Below, one piece after another: positions 6,694-15,345 of a stretch of 64,000 bases of DNA. The stretch covers positions 868,001-932,000 of the forward strand of contig NZ_CP104562.2 of assembly GCF_025398155.2 (NCBI RefSeq), in the 5' to 3' direction. Position numbers and translations under genes: made by a program. This DNA is from Roseateles amylovorans. Lineage in GTDB: Bacteria > Pseudomonadota > Gammaproteobacteria > Burkholderiales > Burkholderiaceae_C. The notes under the pieces were generated by a model. That model saw nothing but the letters and a program-made list of their open reading frames with translations. It made no database searches and had not been told where the DNA came from. Position 1 is the stretch's first letter; each line of letters starts with the position of its first letter.

Positions 6694-7596
6694 ATGGACC
6701 TCAATCTACTCACCGCGCTCGATGCGCTGCTGGAGCACAACAGCGTGGCGGCGGCGGCCGTGCGTCTGCACCTCACGCCGCCCGCCGTCAGCCGCACCCT
6801 GGCGCGCATCCGCCATGTCACCGGCGACGACATCCTGGTGCGCGCCGGACGCTCCATGGTGCCGACGCCCTACGCACTCTCGATCCGCACGCAGGTGCGC
6901 GCGCTGGTGCAGGAGGCCAGCAGCGTCTTGAGGCCGGCGAATGCGCTGGACCTCGGCACCCTGGACCGCGTCTTCACCCTGCGCGGCCACGACGCGCTGC
7001 TGGCCGCGCTCGCTCCCGCCCTGCTCGCCGCCGTGCGCACCAGCGCGCCGTCGGTGCGCATGCGCTTTCTGGGCGAGGCGGCGTCCGGCGGCTTCGACGA
7101 GCTGCGCAACGAGGTCGACCTGGAACTCGGCTCGACCCTCCCGACGCAGCCGGAGGTCACCCATGAAGTGATCGGTGCGGATGAGCTGGTCGTCGCCCTT
7201 CGGCGAGGTCATCCGCAGGCGTGCGCGCGACTCACGCCCAAGAAGCTGGCCTCGCTGGCCCATCTGAATGTGTCGCGACGAGGACGACTGCATGACCGTC
7301 TGGACGAGGCCTTCGAGGCCCTGGGCCTGACGCGCCACGTGGTGGCATCGCTGCCCACGGCGGCGGCGGCGCTGGAGGTCGTGGGACGCTCGGACTTCGT
7401 GACCATCGTCTCCCGCACCCTGTGTGCACCGATGTGCGCCGCGTGGGAGGTGGTGACGCGGCCGCTGCCGCTGGAACTGCCCGCCGCACCCATCGTGCTC
7501 GCGTGGCATCGTCGATTCGATACCGACGTCAGCCACACCTGGATGCGCACGCAGGTCGCACACATGCTGAAGACTCAATTGCAGACGCAGGGGTGA
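6694..7596 (+). CDS. LysR-family transcriptional regulator
   Basis: The 300-residue protein opens MDLNLLTALDALLEHNSV. The winged helix-turn-helix continues with AAAVRLHLTPPAVSRTLARIR, about residues 20-40, and the LysR co-inducer domain covers about residues 90-295. The N-terminus (LDALLEHNSVAAAAVRLHLTPPAVS) is the PcpR/NodD-like subtype that usually regulates a nearby divergent gene or aromatic and redox-active compound genes. A longer frame exists upstream, but the ATG at 6694 gives the standard LysR N-terminus. It is divergent from the AraC gene. A candidate terminator follows at 7769. Confidence 0.87.
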   Translation: MDLNLLTALDALLEHNSVAAAAVRLHLTPPAVSRTLARIRHVTGDDILVRAGRSMVPTPYALSIRTQVRALVQEASSVLRPANALDLGTLDRVFTLRGHDALLAALAPALLAAVRTSAPSVRMRFLGEAASGGFDELRNEVDLELGSTLPTQPEVTHEVIGADELVVALRRGHPQACARLTPKKLASLAHLNVSRRGRLHDRLDEAFEALGLTRHVVASLPTAAAALEVVGRSDFVTIVSRTLCAPMCAAWEVVTRPLPLELPAAPIVLAWHRRFDTDVSHTWMRTQVAHMLKTQLQTQG

Positions 7597-8068
7597 TGGC
7601 ACGCCGGAGGGGGCACGGGGTCGGTGGTGACAGCGTGCGTGGGCGCCGCAGCATGGCCGCGTTGTGACGGTCAGACTGCGGTGGGCAGCCGACACCGATG
7701 AAGTGGATTTGGTAACGAATGGTTGAGCGCTGACATGATCGGCGCCGTGCCTCGCGAGCCCGATGCCGACGGGCTTGCCGCCCGTTTTGCTGATCGCTCC
7801 GCGCGTGCTGCGGGCTGTCGAGGCGGCGCTTCTTAGCAGGATTGTTCAATCCGGCCGGTGCTCGCTCGCGCCAGACTGCGGCCAGTTCAATCTTGGTGGG
7901 CGGCTGGAGTCCAGGTCTGTTCGTCCGCCAGGTGACGGTGATGAGCACGGAGCGCCTCAACGTGTCGTAACACGCTCGGACAACGGTCACTGCAACGGCA
8001 CGCTTTGGCACGCACAGTCGCGCCGTCCATCTCTGGATCCCTTCCCCCCCATCACAACAGAGGCAAAC
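7597..8068. other. Intergenic gap between LysR and GH114 genes
   Basis: These 472 bp hold no convincing gene. Short open frames lack coding-like composition. The only structured elements I could support are the terminator-like hairpin at 7769-7788 and a small inverted repeat (CGTGT-CGTA-ACACG) near 7961. The second half presumably carries the promoter of the lipoprotein gene at 8069. Confidence 0.5.
7769..7788 (+). terminator. Candidate intrinsic terminator after LysR gene
   Basis: ACGGGC-TTGCC-GCCCGT forms a perfect 6-bp GC-rich stem, and the T run at its base is four residues long. It lies 173 bp past the LysR stop. The short T tract makes this a moderate call. Confidence 0.5.
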
Positions 8069-9706
8069 ATGGCTCACCGAGTCCAACTCCGCGCACCAGC
8101 GCCCCCGATCCACGCCGATACTGGCACACGATGCCGCACCGCCGAGGGACGCGTCCCCAGCCCCGGCCGCCTGTCGCAGGTCGCTGTGATCCTGAGCAGC
8201 TTCGCCACGCTGGGACTGCTGACTGCCTGCGGCGGCGGCTCGGACAATGATGCCGGCACCAGCGTGTTCAAGGCAGCCACGTCGGTGACGGCGACGGCCG
8301 CCTCGGCGGACGCCGACGCGAGCTCGGACACCACTGGCCGGGGCCGCGTCTCCATCCAGGCCGCTGCGGCCGCGCTGCCCACCACCACCACGCCGCTGGT
8401 CGCCGTCAGCCTCAATGCGTGCACCGAGGCGGTGTCGTCCAGCTGGGACGTCAAGCTCAGCAACTGCAGCGGCAGCACCGCCCAGAACTTCGTCTTCCGT
8501 CCGGTGTCCGGCAGCTCGGGCGTCTACACCATCGAGTCCGCCGGCGTGTCCGGCGCCTGCCTCAAGCCCAGCAGCACCCGCGCGGGCGCCTATGTGGAGC
8601 TCGACAGCTGCGATGGCAGCACCAAGCAGCAGTTCCAACTGGTGGTGCAGGCAGATCCGAAGCAAGTGGAGCTGCGCAACATGGCCAGCGGCCTGTGCCT
8701 GGTGGCGCCGACGAAGCTGGGCAACCTCGGCTTCTCAACTGCCACCTGCAGCAGCAGCAACACCAGGGAGGTGTTCGCACTGACCGCGTCGGCCACATCG
8801 GCTCCCGCACCTGCTCCGACACCCGCACCTGCACCTGCACCTGCACCAGCACCAGCACCAGCGCCCACGCCGGCTCCCGCACCCGCGCCGACGCCCGCAC
8901 CGGCACCCGCGCCCACGCCGGCTCCGGCTCCGGCACCAACGCCTGCGCCTTCTCCCGCACCTGCACCTGCACCGGGCACTTGGTACAAGCCGACCGTGAA
9001 CACGTCGTGGCACTGGCAGCTGACGGGCACCTTGGACACCAAGGTCAACGCGACCGTCCTTGACATCGACCTCTTCAACACCGATGCCGCCACCATCGCC
9101 CAACTGAAGGCCGCCGGCCGCAAGGTGGTGTGCTACTTCTCCGCCGGCAGCGCGGAAAACTGGCGCGCCGACTACGCGCTCTTCCAGGCTTCGGACAAGG
9201 GCAAGGGACTGGACGGATGGCCCGGCGAGTACTGGCTGGACACGCGCTCGACGACCGTGCGCAGCGTCATGGTCGCGCGCCTGGACCTGGCCAAGCAGAA
9301 GGGCTGTGACGGCGTGGAGCCCGACAACGTCGATGGCTACAGCAACAGCAGCGGCTTCCCGCTCACCGCCGCCCATCAGTTGGACTACAACAAGTTCCTG
9401 GCGACGCAGGCCCATGCCCGCGGCCTCGCGGTGGCGCTGAAGAACGACGTCGACCAGGTGGCCGCCCTGGAGCCGTATTTCGACTTCGCGATCAACGAGC
9501 AGTGCAACGAGTACTCGGAATGCGGCGTCTACACCGCGTTCACCTCGAAGAACAAGCCCGTGTTCAACGCGGAATACGCGACCAAGTACGCCAAGAACAC
9601 GAGCGGCGCCCGCGACAAGCTCTGCGCCGCATCCCGCGCGGCCAACATCCGCACCCTGGTGTTGCCGCTCGACCTGGACGGCAGTTCGCGCTACAGCTGC
9701 GACTGA
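8069..9706 (+). CDS. Lipoprotein with ricin-type lectin domain and GH114 polygalactosaminidase domain
   Basis: The 545-residue protein starts with a long basic leader and a hydrophobic segment ending in the lipobox L-T-A-C (Cys54), followed by GGGSDN, so it should be lipidated and surface-attached. Residues about 105-240 form a ricin B-like beta-trefoil, with repeated CL and Q-x-F motifs such as STAQNFVF and TKQQFQL. Residues about 245-303 are an Ala-Pro linker. Residues 304-545 match GH114 (endo-alpha-1,4-polygalactosaminidase): VLDIDLFNTD, KVVCYFSAGSAENWR, WLDTRS, GVEPDNVDGYSN and ALKNDVDQ. GH114 enzymes cleave galactosaminogalactan/Pel-like polymers, suggesting biofilm or fungal-matrix degradation. 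The ATG at 8069 was chosen because it places the lipobox correctly. Confidence 0.83.
   Translation: MAHRVQLRAPAPPIHADTGTRCRTAEGRVPSPGRLSQVAVILSSFATLGLLTACGGGSDNDAGTSVFKAATSVTATAASADADASSDTTGRGRVSIQAAAAALPTTTTPLVAVSLNACTEAVSSSWDVKLSNCSGSTAQNFVFRPVSGSSGVYTIESAGVSGACLKPSSTRAGAYVELDSCDGSTKQQFQLVVQADPKQVELRNMASGLCLVAPTKLGNLGFSTATCSSSNTREVFALTASATSAPAPAPTPAPAPAPAPAPAPAPTPAPAPAPTPAPAPAPTPAPAPAPTPAPSPAPAPAPGTWYKPTVNTSWHWQLTGTLDTKVNATVLDIDLFNTDAATIAQLKAAGRKVVCYFSAGSAENWRADYALFQASDKGKGLDGWPGEYWLDTRSTTVRSVMVARLDLAKQKGCDGVEPDNVDGYSNSSGFPLTAAHQLDYNKFLATQAHARGLAVALKNDVDQVAALEPYFDFAINEQCNEYSECGVYTAFTSKNKPVFNAEYATKYAKNTSGARDKLCAASRAANIRTLVLPLDLDGSSRYSCD
8801..8972 (+). repeat. Ala-Pro coding repeat (inter-domain linker)
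   Basis: This is degenerate tandem GCN-CCN codon repeat DNA within the GH114 lipoprotein. It encodes an alternating AP/TP chain of about 57 residues that joins the lectin and glycosidase domains. Slippage could change the linker length. Confidence 0.9.
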
Positions 9707-9716
9707 CCGCCAGCGA

Positions 9717-9746
9717 CCGAGCGAGGCGGTGCATCGCCTCGCTCGG
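9717..9746. repeat. Perfect 12-bp stem-loop after GH114 gene
   Basis: CCGAGCGAGGCG and CGCCTCGCTCGG flank a GTGCAT loop 11 bp past the stop codon. No T tract follows, so it is a likely 3'-end stabiliser or a factor-assisted terminator. Confidence 0.6.
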
Positions 9747-9764
9747 CGTGACTGATCTCCGCAT

Positions 9765-9801
9765 CATCAGCGGTGTCCGCCTCGTGCAGGCACCGCTGAT
9801 G
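9765..9801. repeat. Inverted repeat upstream of Gfo/Idh/MocA gene
   Basis: CATCAGCGGTG (9765-9775) and CACCGCTGATG (9791-9801) are perfect 11-bp complements with a 15-bp spacer, 57 bp before the next start codon. It could be an operator for a dimeric regulator or a 5'-leader hairpin. It is unlikely to be a terminator because no T-run follows. Confidence 0.55.
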
Positions 9802-9857
9802 TCCTTCCATGTCGTGCGACGGCGTTCGACGTCTTTCCAAGAAGCGAGTTCTGATTC

Positions 9858-10856
9858 ATGAGCCCATCCAACCCTGTGAGTTTCGGGATTCTTGGCACCG
9901 GCCTGGTGGCCTCCGCCTTTGCGAGGGAATCCTCGAGCTCTCCGAAGGTCCGATTGACGTCGGTCGCCAGTCGCAACATGGCGCGTGCCGAGGCCTTCGC
10001 CAGCAAGTTCGGCATCGCCCGTGCGACGGATGCCTACGCCGATCTGCTGGCCGACCCGGACGTCGAGGCGGTCTACATCGCCTTGCCCAACAGCATGCAC
10101 AAGACGTGGTGCATCCGGGCGGTGGAAGCCGGCAAGCACGTGCTGTGCGAGAAACCCCTGACCGGCACCGCCGCCGATGCCCGGGCCATCTATGACGCCG
10201 CCCGTGCGAATGGGCGGCAACTGGTCGAGGCCTATCCCTACCGTGCGCAGCCCCAGTCGATCGAGTTGCTCCGCTTGATCCGCTCCGGTGAACTTGGCCG
10301 ACCCGTCGCCATCCAGGCGTGCTTTGGCTTCAAGCTGACCAATCCGGAGGACATCCGTCTGAGCCCGGACCTGGCCGGTGGTGCCTTGATGGATGCGGGC
10401 GCCTATCCGATCAGCCTGGTGCGGGCCATCGCGGGTGCAAGACCGACGCAGGTCCAGGCTTTCGCGCAGCGTGGTGCCCAATCGGTCGACACCGCGGTGT
10501 TGGCCAACCTCGCCTTCGCGGACGGCCTGATGGCGCAGATCGCCTGCAACTTCGGCGCGAGCTCCCATCGGTTTGCCGTGATCGCCTGTGAGAACGGCGT
10601 GATCGAGGCGAACTATTCCAACGGAACGCCAGGCAACACGCCGCTCACGCTGCGCCTGAAGCGCCATGCGGCGGATGGGTCGCCCGTGTTCGAGACGATG
10701 GAGTTCCACAGCGTCGATGCCTTCCGCGCCGAGGCCGAGTGCTTTGCGGATCACCTGAGGGGTGTTGAGCTCTGGTCCGGCATCACCGAACAGGAGTCGG
10801 TGGATGTCGCCGCCATGCTCGAGCAGATCGCGGCGTCCGCCTCCCAGGTCGGTTGA
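9858..10856 (+). CDS. Gfo/Idh/MocA-family NAD(P)-dependent oxidoreductase
   Basis: The 332-residue protein has the Rossmann opening FGILGTGLVASAFA (residues 9-22) and the family's cofactor/catalytic motif CEKPL (Glu98-Lys99-Pro100). The C-terminal alpha/beta domain includes GGALMDAGAYPISLVRAI, which carries the acidic and tyrosine positions near the active site. Family members oxidise or reduce sugars, inositols, dihydrodiols or biliverdin-like compounds in the cytoplasm; the substrate here is not evident. It is complete at the usual 330-350 residues. It ends 137 bp before katG on the same strand, and the two could be cotranscribed. Confidence 0.83.
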   Translation: MSPSNPVSFGILGTGLVASAFARESSSSPKVRLTSVASRNMARAEAFASKFGIARATDAYADLLADPDVEAVYIALPNSMHKTWCIRAVEAGKHVLCEKPLTGTAADARAIYDAARANGRQLVEAYPYRAQPQSIELLRLIRSGELGRPVAIQACFGFKLTNPEDIRLSPDLAGGALMDAGAYPISLVRAIAGARPTQVQAFAQRGAQSVDTAVLANLAFADGLMAQIACNFGASSHRFAVIACENGVIEANYSNGTPGNTPLTLRLKRHAADGSPVFETMEFHSVDAFRAEAECFADHLRGVELWSGITEQESVDVAAMLEQIAASASQVG

Positions 10857-10993
10857 CCCTGCCCCGCTTGGCCGATGCGGCGCGCTGGCGCCCGCGACGG
10901 CCATGGGTGGTCGGTTCTCCCAATCATTTTTCAAGACGCCGACGTCGCAGCAGGGGCTGCGCGCCGGCCATTCAGCTGCAGAGGAAAGCGCCG

Positions 10994-13207
10994 ATGACCA
11001 CCGAAAGCCAATGCCCGTTCTCCGGCAAGACCCCCCCACCGAAGGCCCGCACCAACAAGGACTGGTGGCCGGACCAACTCGACGTCAGCGTCCTGCGTCA
11101 TTCCACGCCCGGCACCGGCCCGATGGGCGATGACTTCGACTACAAGGCCGAATTCGCGCGTCTGGATCTGCCTGCCCTGAAGGCGGACCTGCTCGCCCTG
11201 ATGACCGATTCGCAGCCGTGGTGGCCTGCGGACTATGGCCATTACGGGCCGCTGTTCATCCGCATGGCGTGGCACAGCGCCGGCACCTACCGCACGGCGG
11301 ACGGCCGTGGCGGCAGCGGGTCGGGCCAGCAGCGTTTCGCGCCGCTGAACAGCTGGCCGGACAACGGCAACCTGGACAAGGCCCGCCGCCTGCTCTGGCC
11401 GATCAAGCGCAAGTACGGCCGACGGATCTCCTGGGCCGACCTGATGATCCTCGCCGGCAATGTGGCGTTGGAATCGATGGGCTTCAAGACCTTCGGTTTC
11501 GCCGGTGGCCGCACCGACGTCTGGGAGCCCGAGGACCACATCAACTGGGGCGCCGAAGCCAAGTGGCTGGCCAGCAGCAGCGAGCCGCACAGCCGCTATT
11601 CCGGTGATCGGCAGCTGGAGAACCCGTTGGCCGCGGTGCAGATGGGCCTGATCTATGTGAATCCGGAAGGTCCGGATGGCGTGCCCGATCCGCTCGCCTC
11701 GGCCCGCGACATCCGCGAGACCTTCGCCCGCATGGCCATGGACGATGAAGAGACCGTCGCCCTGGTGGCCGGCGGCCACACCTTCGGCAAGGCGCACGGC
11801 GCGGGCGATGCGGCGCAGGTGGGTGCCGAACCCGAAGGCGCCGCGATCGAGCAGCAAGGCCTGGGCTGGCACAACAGCTTCGGCACCGGCCGCGGCCAGC
11901 ACACCATCACCAGCGGGATCGAAGGCGCCTGGAAGCCGAATCCCACCACCTGGGACAACGGCTACTTCGACACCCTGTTCGGCCACGAATGGGAACTGAC
12001 CCGAAGTCCTGCCGGCGCCCATCAGTGGAAGCCGGTCGGCGATGCGGGCGCGGGCACCGTGGTCGATGCCCACGATCCCACGCTGCGACATCAGCCGATG
12101 ATGACCACCGCCGATCTGGCCCTGCGCGTGGACCCGGACTATGAGCGGATCTCGCGCCGCTTTCACGCCGATCCGCAAGCCTTTGCCGATGCCTTCGCCC
12201 GCGCCTGGTTCAAACTGACCCACCGCGACATGGGACCGCGGGCTCGCTACCTCGGCCCGGACGCGCCGCAGGAAGTGCTGCTGTGGCAAGACCCGGTGCC
12301 CGCGGTCGATCATGAGCTGATCGACGCGTCCGACATCGAGGCCTTGAAGGCCAAGATCGGCGCCTCCGGCTTGTCGGTGGCGCAACTGGTGTCCACGGCG
12401 TGGGCTTCGGCGTCGACCTTCCGCGGCTCCGACAAGCGCGGTGGCGCCAACGGGGCCCGCATTCGCCTGGCGCCGCAGAAGGATTGGGCGGTCAACCGTC
12501 CGGATCGACTGGCGCATGTCCTGTCGGTGCTGGAGAAGCTGCAAGCCGACTTCAACGCCGGGCTCGCCCGCGCCACCGGTGGCACCAAACGGGTTTCAAT
12601 GGCCGACCTGATCGTCCTGGCGGGCAACGTGGGCATCGAACAGGCAGCCAAGCTCGCGGGCCAATCGGTCCGCGTGCCGTTCACGCCGGGCCGGACCGAT
12701 GCGACCCAGGACCAGACAGATGTGGCGTCCTTCCAGGTGCTGGAACCGGTGGTGGATGGCTTCCGCAATTTCCAGAAGACCCCGGTCGGCGCGGCGGCCG
12801 CTGCGTTGCTGGTCGACAAGGCGCTGCTGCTGAACCTGACCTCGTCCGAGATGACGGTGCTGCTGGGTGGCCTGCGGGTGCTGGAGATCAATGCGGACGC
12901 CTCGCGGCACGGCGTCTTCACCCACCGCGCCGAGGCGCTGACCAATGACTTCTTCGTGAACCTGCTCGACATGTCGACCGTCTGGGCGCCCAGCCTGACG
13001 GATGCGGAGGTCTTCGAGGGGCGCGACCGCGCCTCGGGCGCGCTGCGCTGGACCGGCACTCGGGTCGACCTGATGTTCGGATCCAATGCCGTGCTGCGCG
13101 CGCTGTGCGAGGTCTATGCCAGCGATGACGCCGGTGGCTCGTTCGTCGCGGACTTCGTGGCGGCCTGGACCAAGGTGATGAACGCCGACCGCTTCGACCT
13201 CGTCTAA
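10994..13207 (+). CDS. katG: Bifunctional catalase-peroxidase KatG
   Basis: The 737-residue haem enzyme removes hydrogen peroxide by catalase and peroxidase reactions. The distal site is R-M-A-W-H-S-A-G-T-Y-R with Arg90, Trp93 and His94. The proximal haem ligand His262 lies in VAGGHTFGKAHG. The KatG-specific Trp-Tyr-Met adduct residues are present as Trp93, Tyr221 (IYVNPEGPDG) and Met247 (RMAMDDEE). The second, non-haem domain (about residues 420-737) is complete. The ATG at 10994 follows GAGGAAAG and gives the usual MTTESQCPFSGK N-terminus; the frame extends upstream but without family similarity. A strong terminator follows at 13271. No oxyR gene is adjacent. Confidence 0.96.
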   Translation: MTTESQCPFSGKTPPPKARTNKDWWPDQLDVSVLRHSTPGTGPMGDDFDYKAEFARLDLPALKADLLALMTDSQPWWPADYGHYGPLFIRMAWHSAGTYRTADGRGGSGSGQQRFAPLNSWPDNGNLDKARRLLWPIKRKYGRRISWADLMILAGNVALESMGFKTFGFAGGRTDVWEPEDHINWGAEAKWLASSSEPHSRYSGDRQLENPLAAVQMGLIYVNPEGPDGVPDPLASARDIRETFARMAMDDEETVALVAGGHTFGKAHGAGDAAQVGAEPEGAAIEQQGLGWHNSFGTGRGQHTITSGIEGAWKPNPTTWDNGYFDTLFGHEWELTRSPAGAHQWKPVGDAGAGTVVDAHDPTLRHQPMMTTADLALRVDPDYERISRRFHADPQAFADAFARAWFKLTHRDMGPRARYLGPDAPQEVLLWQDPVPAVDHELIDASDIEALKAKIGASGLSVAQLVSTAWASASTFRGSDKRGGANGARIRLAPQKDWAVNRPDRLAHVLSVLEKLQADFNAGLARATGGTKRVSMADLIVLAGNVGIEQAAKLAGQSVRVPFTPGRTDATQDQTDVASFQVLEPVVDGFRNFQKTPVGAAAAALLVDKALLLNLTSSEMTVLLGGLRVLEINADASRHGVFTHRAEALTNDFFVNLLDMSTVWAPSLTDAEVFEGRDRASGALRWTGTRVDLMFGSNAVLRALCEVYASDDAGGSFVADFVAAWTKVMNADRFDLV

Positions 13208-13270
13208 GCGAAGCCGTTCAGGGCGGCGGACGCTCCAGTGGCGTCTACCGCCTCTGACGCTTCCGCGACG

Positions 13271-13317
13271 CAACGCGCCGTCCCGACCTTTCGGCTGGGA
13301 CGGCGCGTTGTCTTTGG
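13271..13317 (+). terminator. Terminator after katG
   Basis: CAACGCGCCGTCCC and GGGACGGCGCGTTG form a perfect 14-bp stem around a 12-nt loop, followed by TCTTT. It sits 64 bp after the katG stop, in the gap before the convergent MFS gene, and may work for both strands. Confidence 0.72.
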
Positions 13318-13399
13318 GGGCCGCCGTGCTGAACGGCGATCGTCAAGATCGCTGTCGGTCCCACATTGGCGTCGGGCTGAAACGCTCCACGCCTCACCC

Positions 13400-13441
13400 T
13401 TCACGCTTCACGCTTCACGCTTCACGCATTGCGCATTGCGC
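13400..13441. repeat. In-phase heptamer array (4x TTCACGC, 2x ATTGCGC)
   Basis: Four exact TTCACGC units (13400-13427) are followed without a gap by two exact ATTGCGC units (13428-13441). The array ends next to the stop codon of the convergent MFS gene. Similar heptamer arrays occur at 37171 and 53478. Confidence 0.9.
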
Positions 13442-13442
13442 A

Positions 13443-14711
13443 TCATGCCGTGCGATGCGGCAACCGGGGGCTCAGGAAAGGCGTCAGCACAAGCTTGAGG
13501 GCGCCGGCCGCGGCCAGCAGCCACAGGGCGGGCACGAAGCTGTGGGTCATGTCCCGTACCAGTCCGATGCTCAAGGGGCCGAGCGCACCGAGGCCGTAGC
13601 CGATCGCCAGGGTGAAGGAGGTCCAGGAGTTCGCCTGGTCGGCATCGACCGTGTTGTCCAGCGGCAGGGTCATGCCCAGGGAGAAGGATCCGCCGATGCC
13701 GAAGGCCAGCAGCCCGATCGCCAGCCAGCCGATCTGATGCGGCGAGGCAATGACCAGCGAAATGCCCAGCATGAAGGCGCCTGCGAACAGGCCGATGGCC
13801 AGCCGGCGGTCCGCCCCCTTGCTCACGAGCGCCGGCACCGGATTCGAGAACATGAACACGGTGGTGAATCCCGCGAGCATCAGGCCGGCCGTGGCCGGGG
13901 AGGCGCCGAACTCCATGTTCATCGGCACGAACCAGGCCAGCAGGCCGAAGAAGAGGAAGTTGTTGGCCGCGAAGTACATCGCCGCCAGCCAGGCCGTCCA
14001 CGACCGTGCCGGGTGCGGATGGGCCACTTGCGTCGCCGCCCGCGCGGGCAACGCCAAGGCCCCTTCGGCCTTTGACACATAGATCCAGGCGGCGATTGCA
14101 GCCAGTCCGGGAAGCACCCACATCGCGGTCGCCACACGCCAGCCGCCGGTGAGAGAGGCAACCGGTCCGGTCAGTGCCGCGGCCACCGTGCTGCCGAGCC
14201 CGAGCGATGCGGCGTACAGGCCCATCAGCAAGGACACGCGCCCCGGGTGATGCGCCTTCACGAAGCCGGAGATCAATGCGCCTGCCACCGCAATCCCCGC
14301 GCCGACGCCAGCGGTGGCGAACAACAGCACCACAGCCGAGGTGGAGAACGCGCGCAACAGCGTGGCCAGTCCCAGGACCGCCAGCGCCACCAGGATCACG
14401 CGGTTGCGACCGAAGCGACGGGCCATCCACGGTGTGGGAATCGCCAGCAGGCCCATCAACAGGGTGGGAATCGCGGTGAGCAGCGAAGCCTGCGCATTGG
14501 AGATGTGGAACTCGCTGCGCAGCAGACCCAGCACCGGGCCGATCGAGACGATGCCGGGGCGCAGGTTGGTCGCTACCGCCGCGATCACGGCAATGGCCGC
14601 CGCCAGACTGATGCCGGCGCTGTTCGTGCCAGGACGCGCGGCGGGGGCCGGGTCCTGGCGTGGGGCGGTGTCGAAGAGGCCGTTACGGGCCGTGACGGTG
14701 TAGGCGGTCAT
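13443..14711 (-). CDS. MFS transporter, CynX/NimT-like
   Basis: The 422-residue polytopic protein has about 12 hydrophobic helices. A hydrophilic N-terminal tail of about 30 residues precedes TM1, whose region reads AAIAVIAAVATNLRPGIVSIGPVL. The TNLRP motif near the end of TM1 and the MARRFGRNRV loop between TM2 and TM3 are typical of the CynX/NimT cyanate or nitroimidazole branch of the major facilitator superfamily. The substrate is unknown; export of small organic or toxic anions is likely. It ends in the repeat-containing gap convergent with katG. The HbpS-like gene lies 35 bp upstream on the same strand, so the two are probably cotranscribed. Confidence 0.83.
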   Translation of the reverse strand: MTAYTVTARNGLFDTAPRQDPAPAARPGTNSAGISLAAAIAVIAAVATNLRPGIVSIGPVLGLLRSEFHISNAQASLLTAIPTLLMGLLAIPTPWMARRFGRNRVILVALAVLGLATLLRAFSTSAVVLLFATAGVGAGIAVAGALISGFVKAHHPGRVSLLMGLYAASLGLGSTVAAALTGPVASLTGGWRVATAMWVLPGLAAIAAWIYVSKAEGALALPARAATQVAHPHPARSWTAWLAAMYFAANNFLFFGLLAWFVPMNMEFGASPATAGLMLAGFTTVFMFSNPVPALVSKGADRRLAIGLFAGAFMLGISLVIASPHQIGWLAIGLLAFGIGGSFSLGMTLPLDNTVDADQANSWTSFTLAIGYGLGALGPLSIGLVRDMTHSFVPALWLLAAAGALKLVLTPFLSPRLPHRTA

Positions 14712-14746
14712 GAGAGGCTTTCGGGAAGGAGTGCTGGGTCAGCGAG

Positions 14747-15205
14747 TCAAGAGGCAGTCGGGACGCGGGGCGCTGTCGGCGTGGCGGTGTCCGTCAGCGC
14801 GGAGAGCGCTGCCATGGCGACGCTGATGTCCTGTTCGATCGTGCCGGCGCTGGCGCCGACGGCCCCGATCACCGCACCGTGGGACGTCACCGGCACGCCG
14901 CCGCCGAAGACCACGGCGCGACCGTTCAGGCTGTGCTGGAGGCCGAAGAGCGGCGCGCCAGGCTGGGCCAGCGGCGCGATGTCGGCGGTGGCGCGTCCGT
15001 AGGCGACGGCGGTGAAGGCCTTGTTGATCGCCAGATCGACGCATCCGACCGCACCGCCATCGCCTCGACTGAAGCTCAGCAGGTGACCGCCACCGTCCAC
15101 GACGGCGATGGAGAACGGAATGCCGAGTGTGGCCGCATGGGCTTCGGCCGCTTGGGTCATGGCTTTCGCGTCGGCGAGGGAGAGCGTTTGGATGGTGTGG
15201 GTCAT
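14747..15205 (-). CDS. HbpS/GlcG-like haem-binding-fold protein
   Basis: The 152-residue protein matches the GlcG/HbpS family. LSLADAKAMTQAAEAHA, IPFSIAVVDGGGHLLSFSR, DLAINKAFTA and the glycine-rich GGGVPVTSHGAVIGAVGASAG are all in the expected order. Streptomyces HbpS binds haem and senses oxidative stress with a two-component system; GlcG-type members are encoded near oxidases or flavoproteins. The start MTHTIQTL was chosen because it begins directly at the conserved first strand; an upstream extension is basic and non-conserved. It lies between an MFS gene and an exported hydrolase gene, in a region rich in oxidative-stress functions. Confidence 0.78.
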   Translation of the reverse strand: MTHTIQTLSLADAKAMTQAAEAHAATLGIPFSIAVVDGGGHLLSFSRGDGGAVGCVDLAINKAFTAVAYGRATADIAPLAQPGAPLFGLQHSLNGRAVVFGGGVPVTSHGAVIGAVGASAGTIEQDISVAMAALSALTDTATPTAPRVPTAS

Positions 15206-15345
15206 GGCGGTCTTCAGGCGGGAGCGGTCAGGGCGGGCAAGGGGATGGCGAGGGCGAAGGCGAGGGCCAGGCAAGTGGCCCCTGGGCCTTCGGCGTCAGG
15301 CTTTGCGCGTTGGGCTGGGGCGCGCGGGGACGCGCCCTCGGCGGC

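Noticed and set aside
10931..12544. A 537-codon minus-strand frame inside katG
   Set aside because: It is antisense to a canonical catalase-peroxidase and lacks any recognisable domain.
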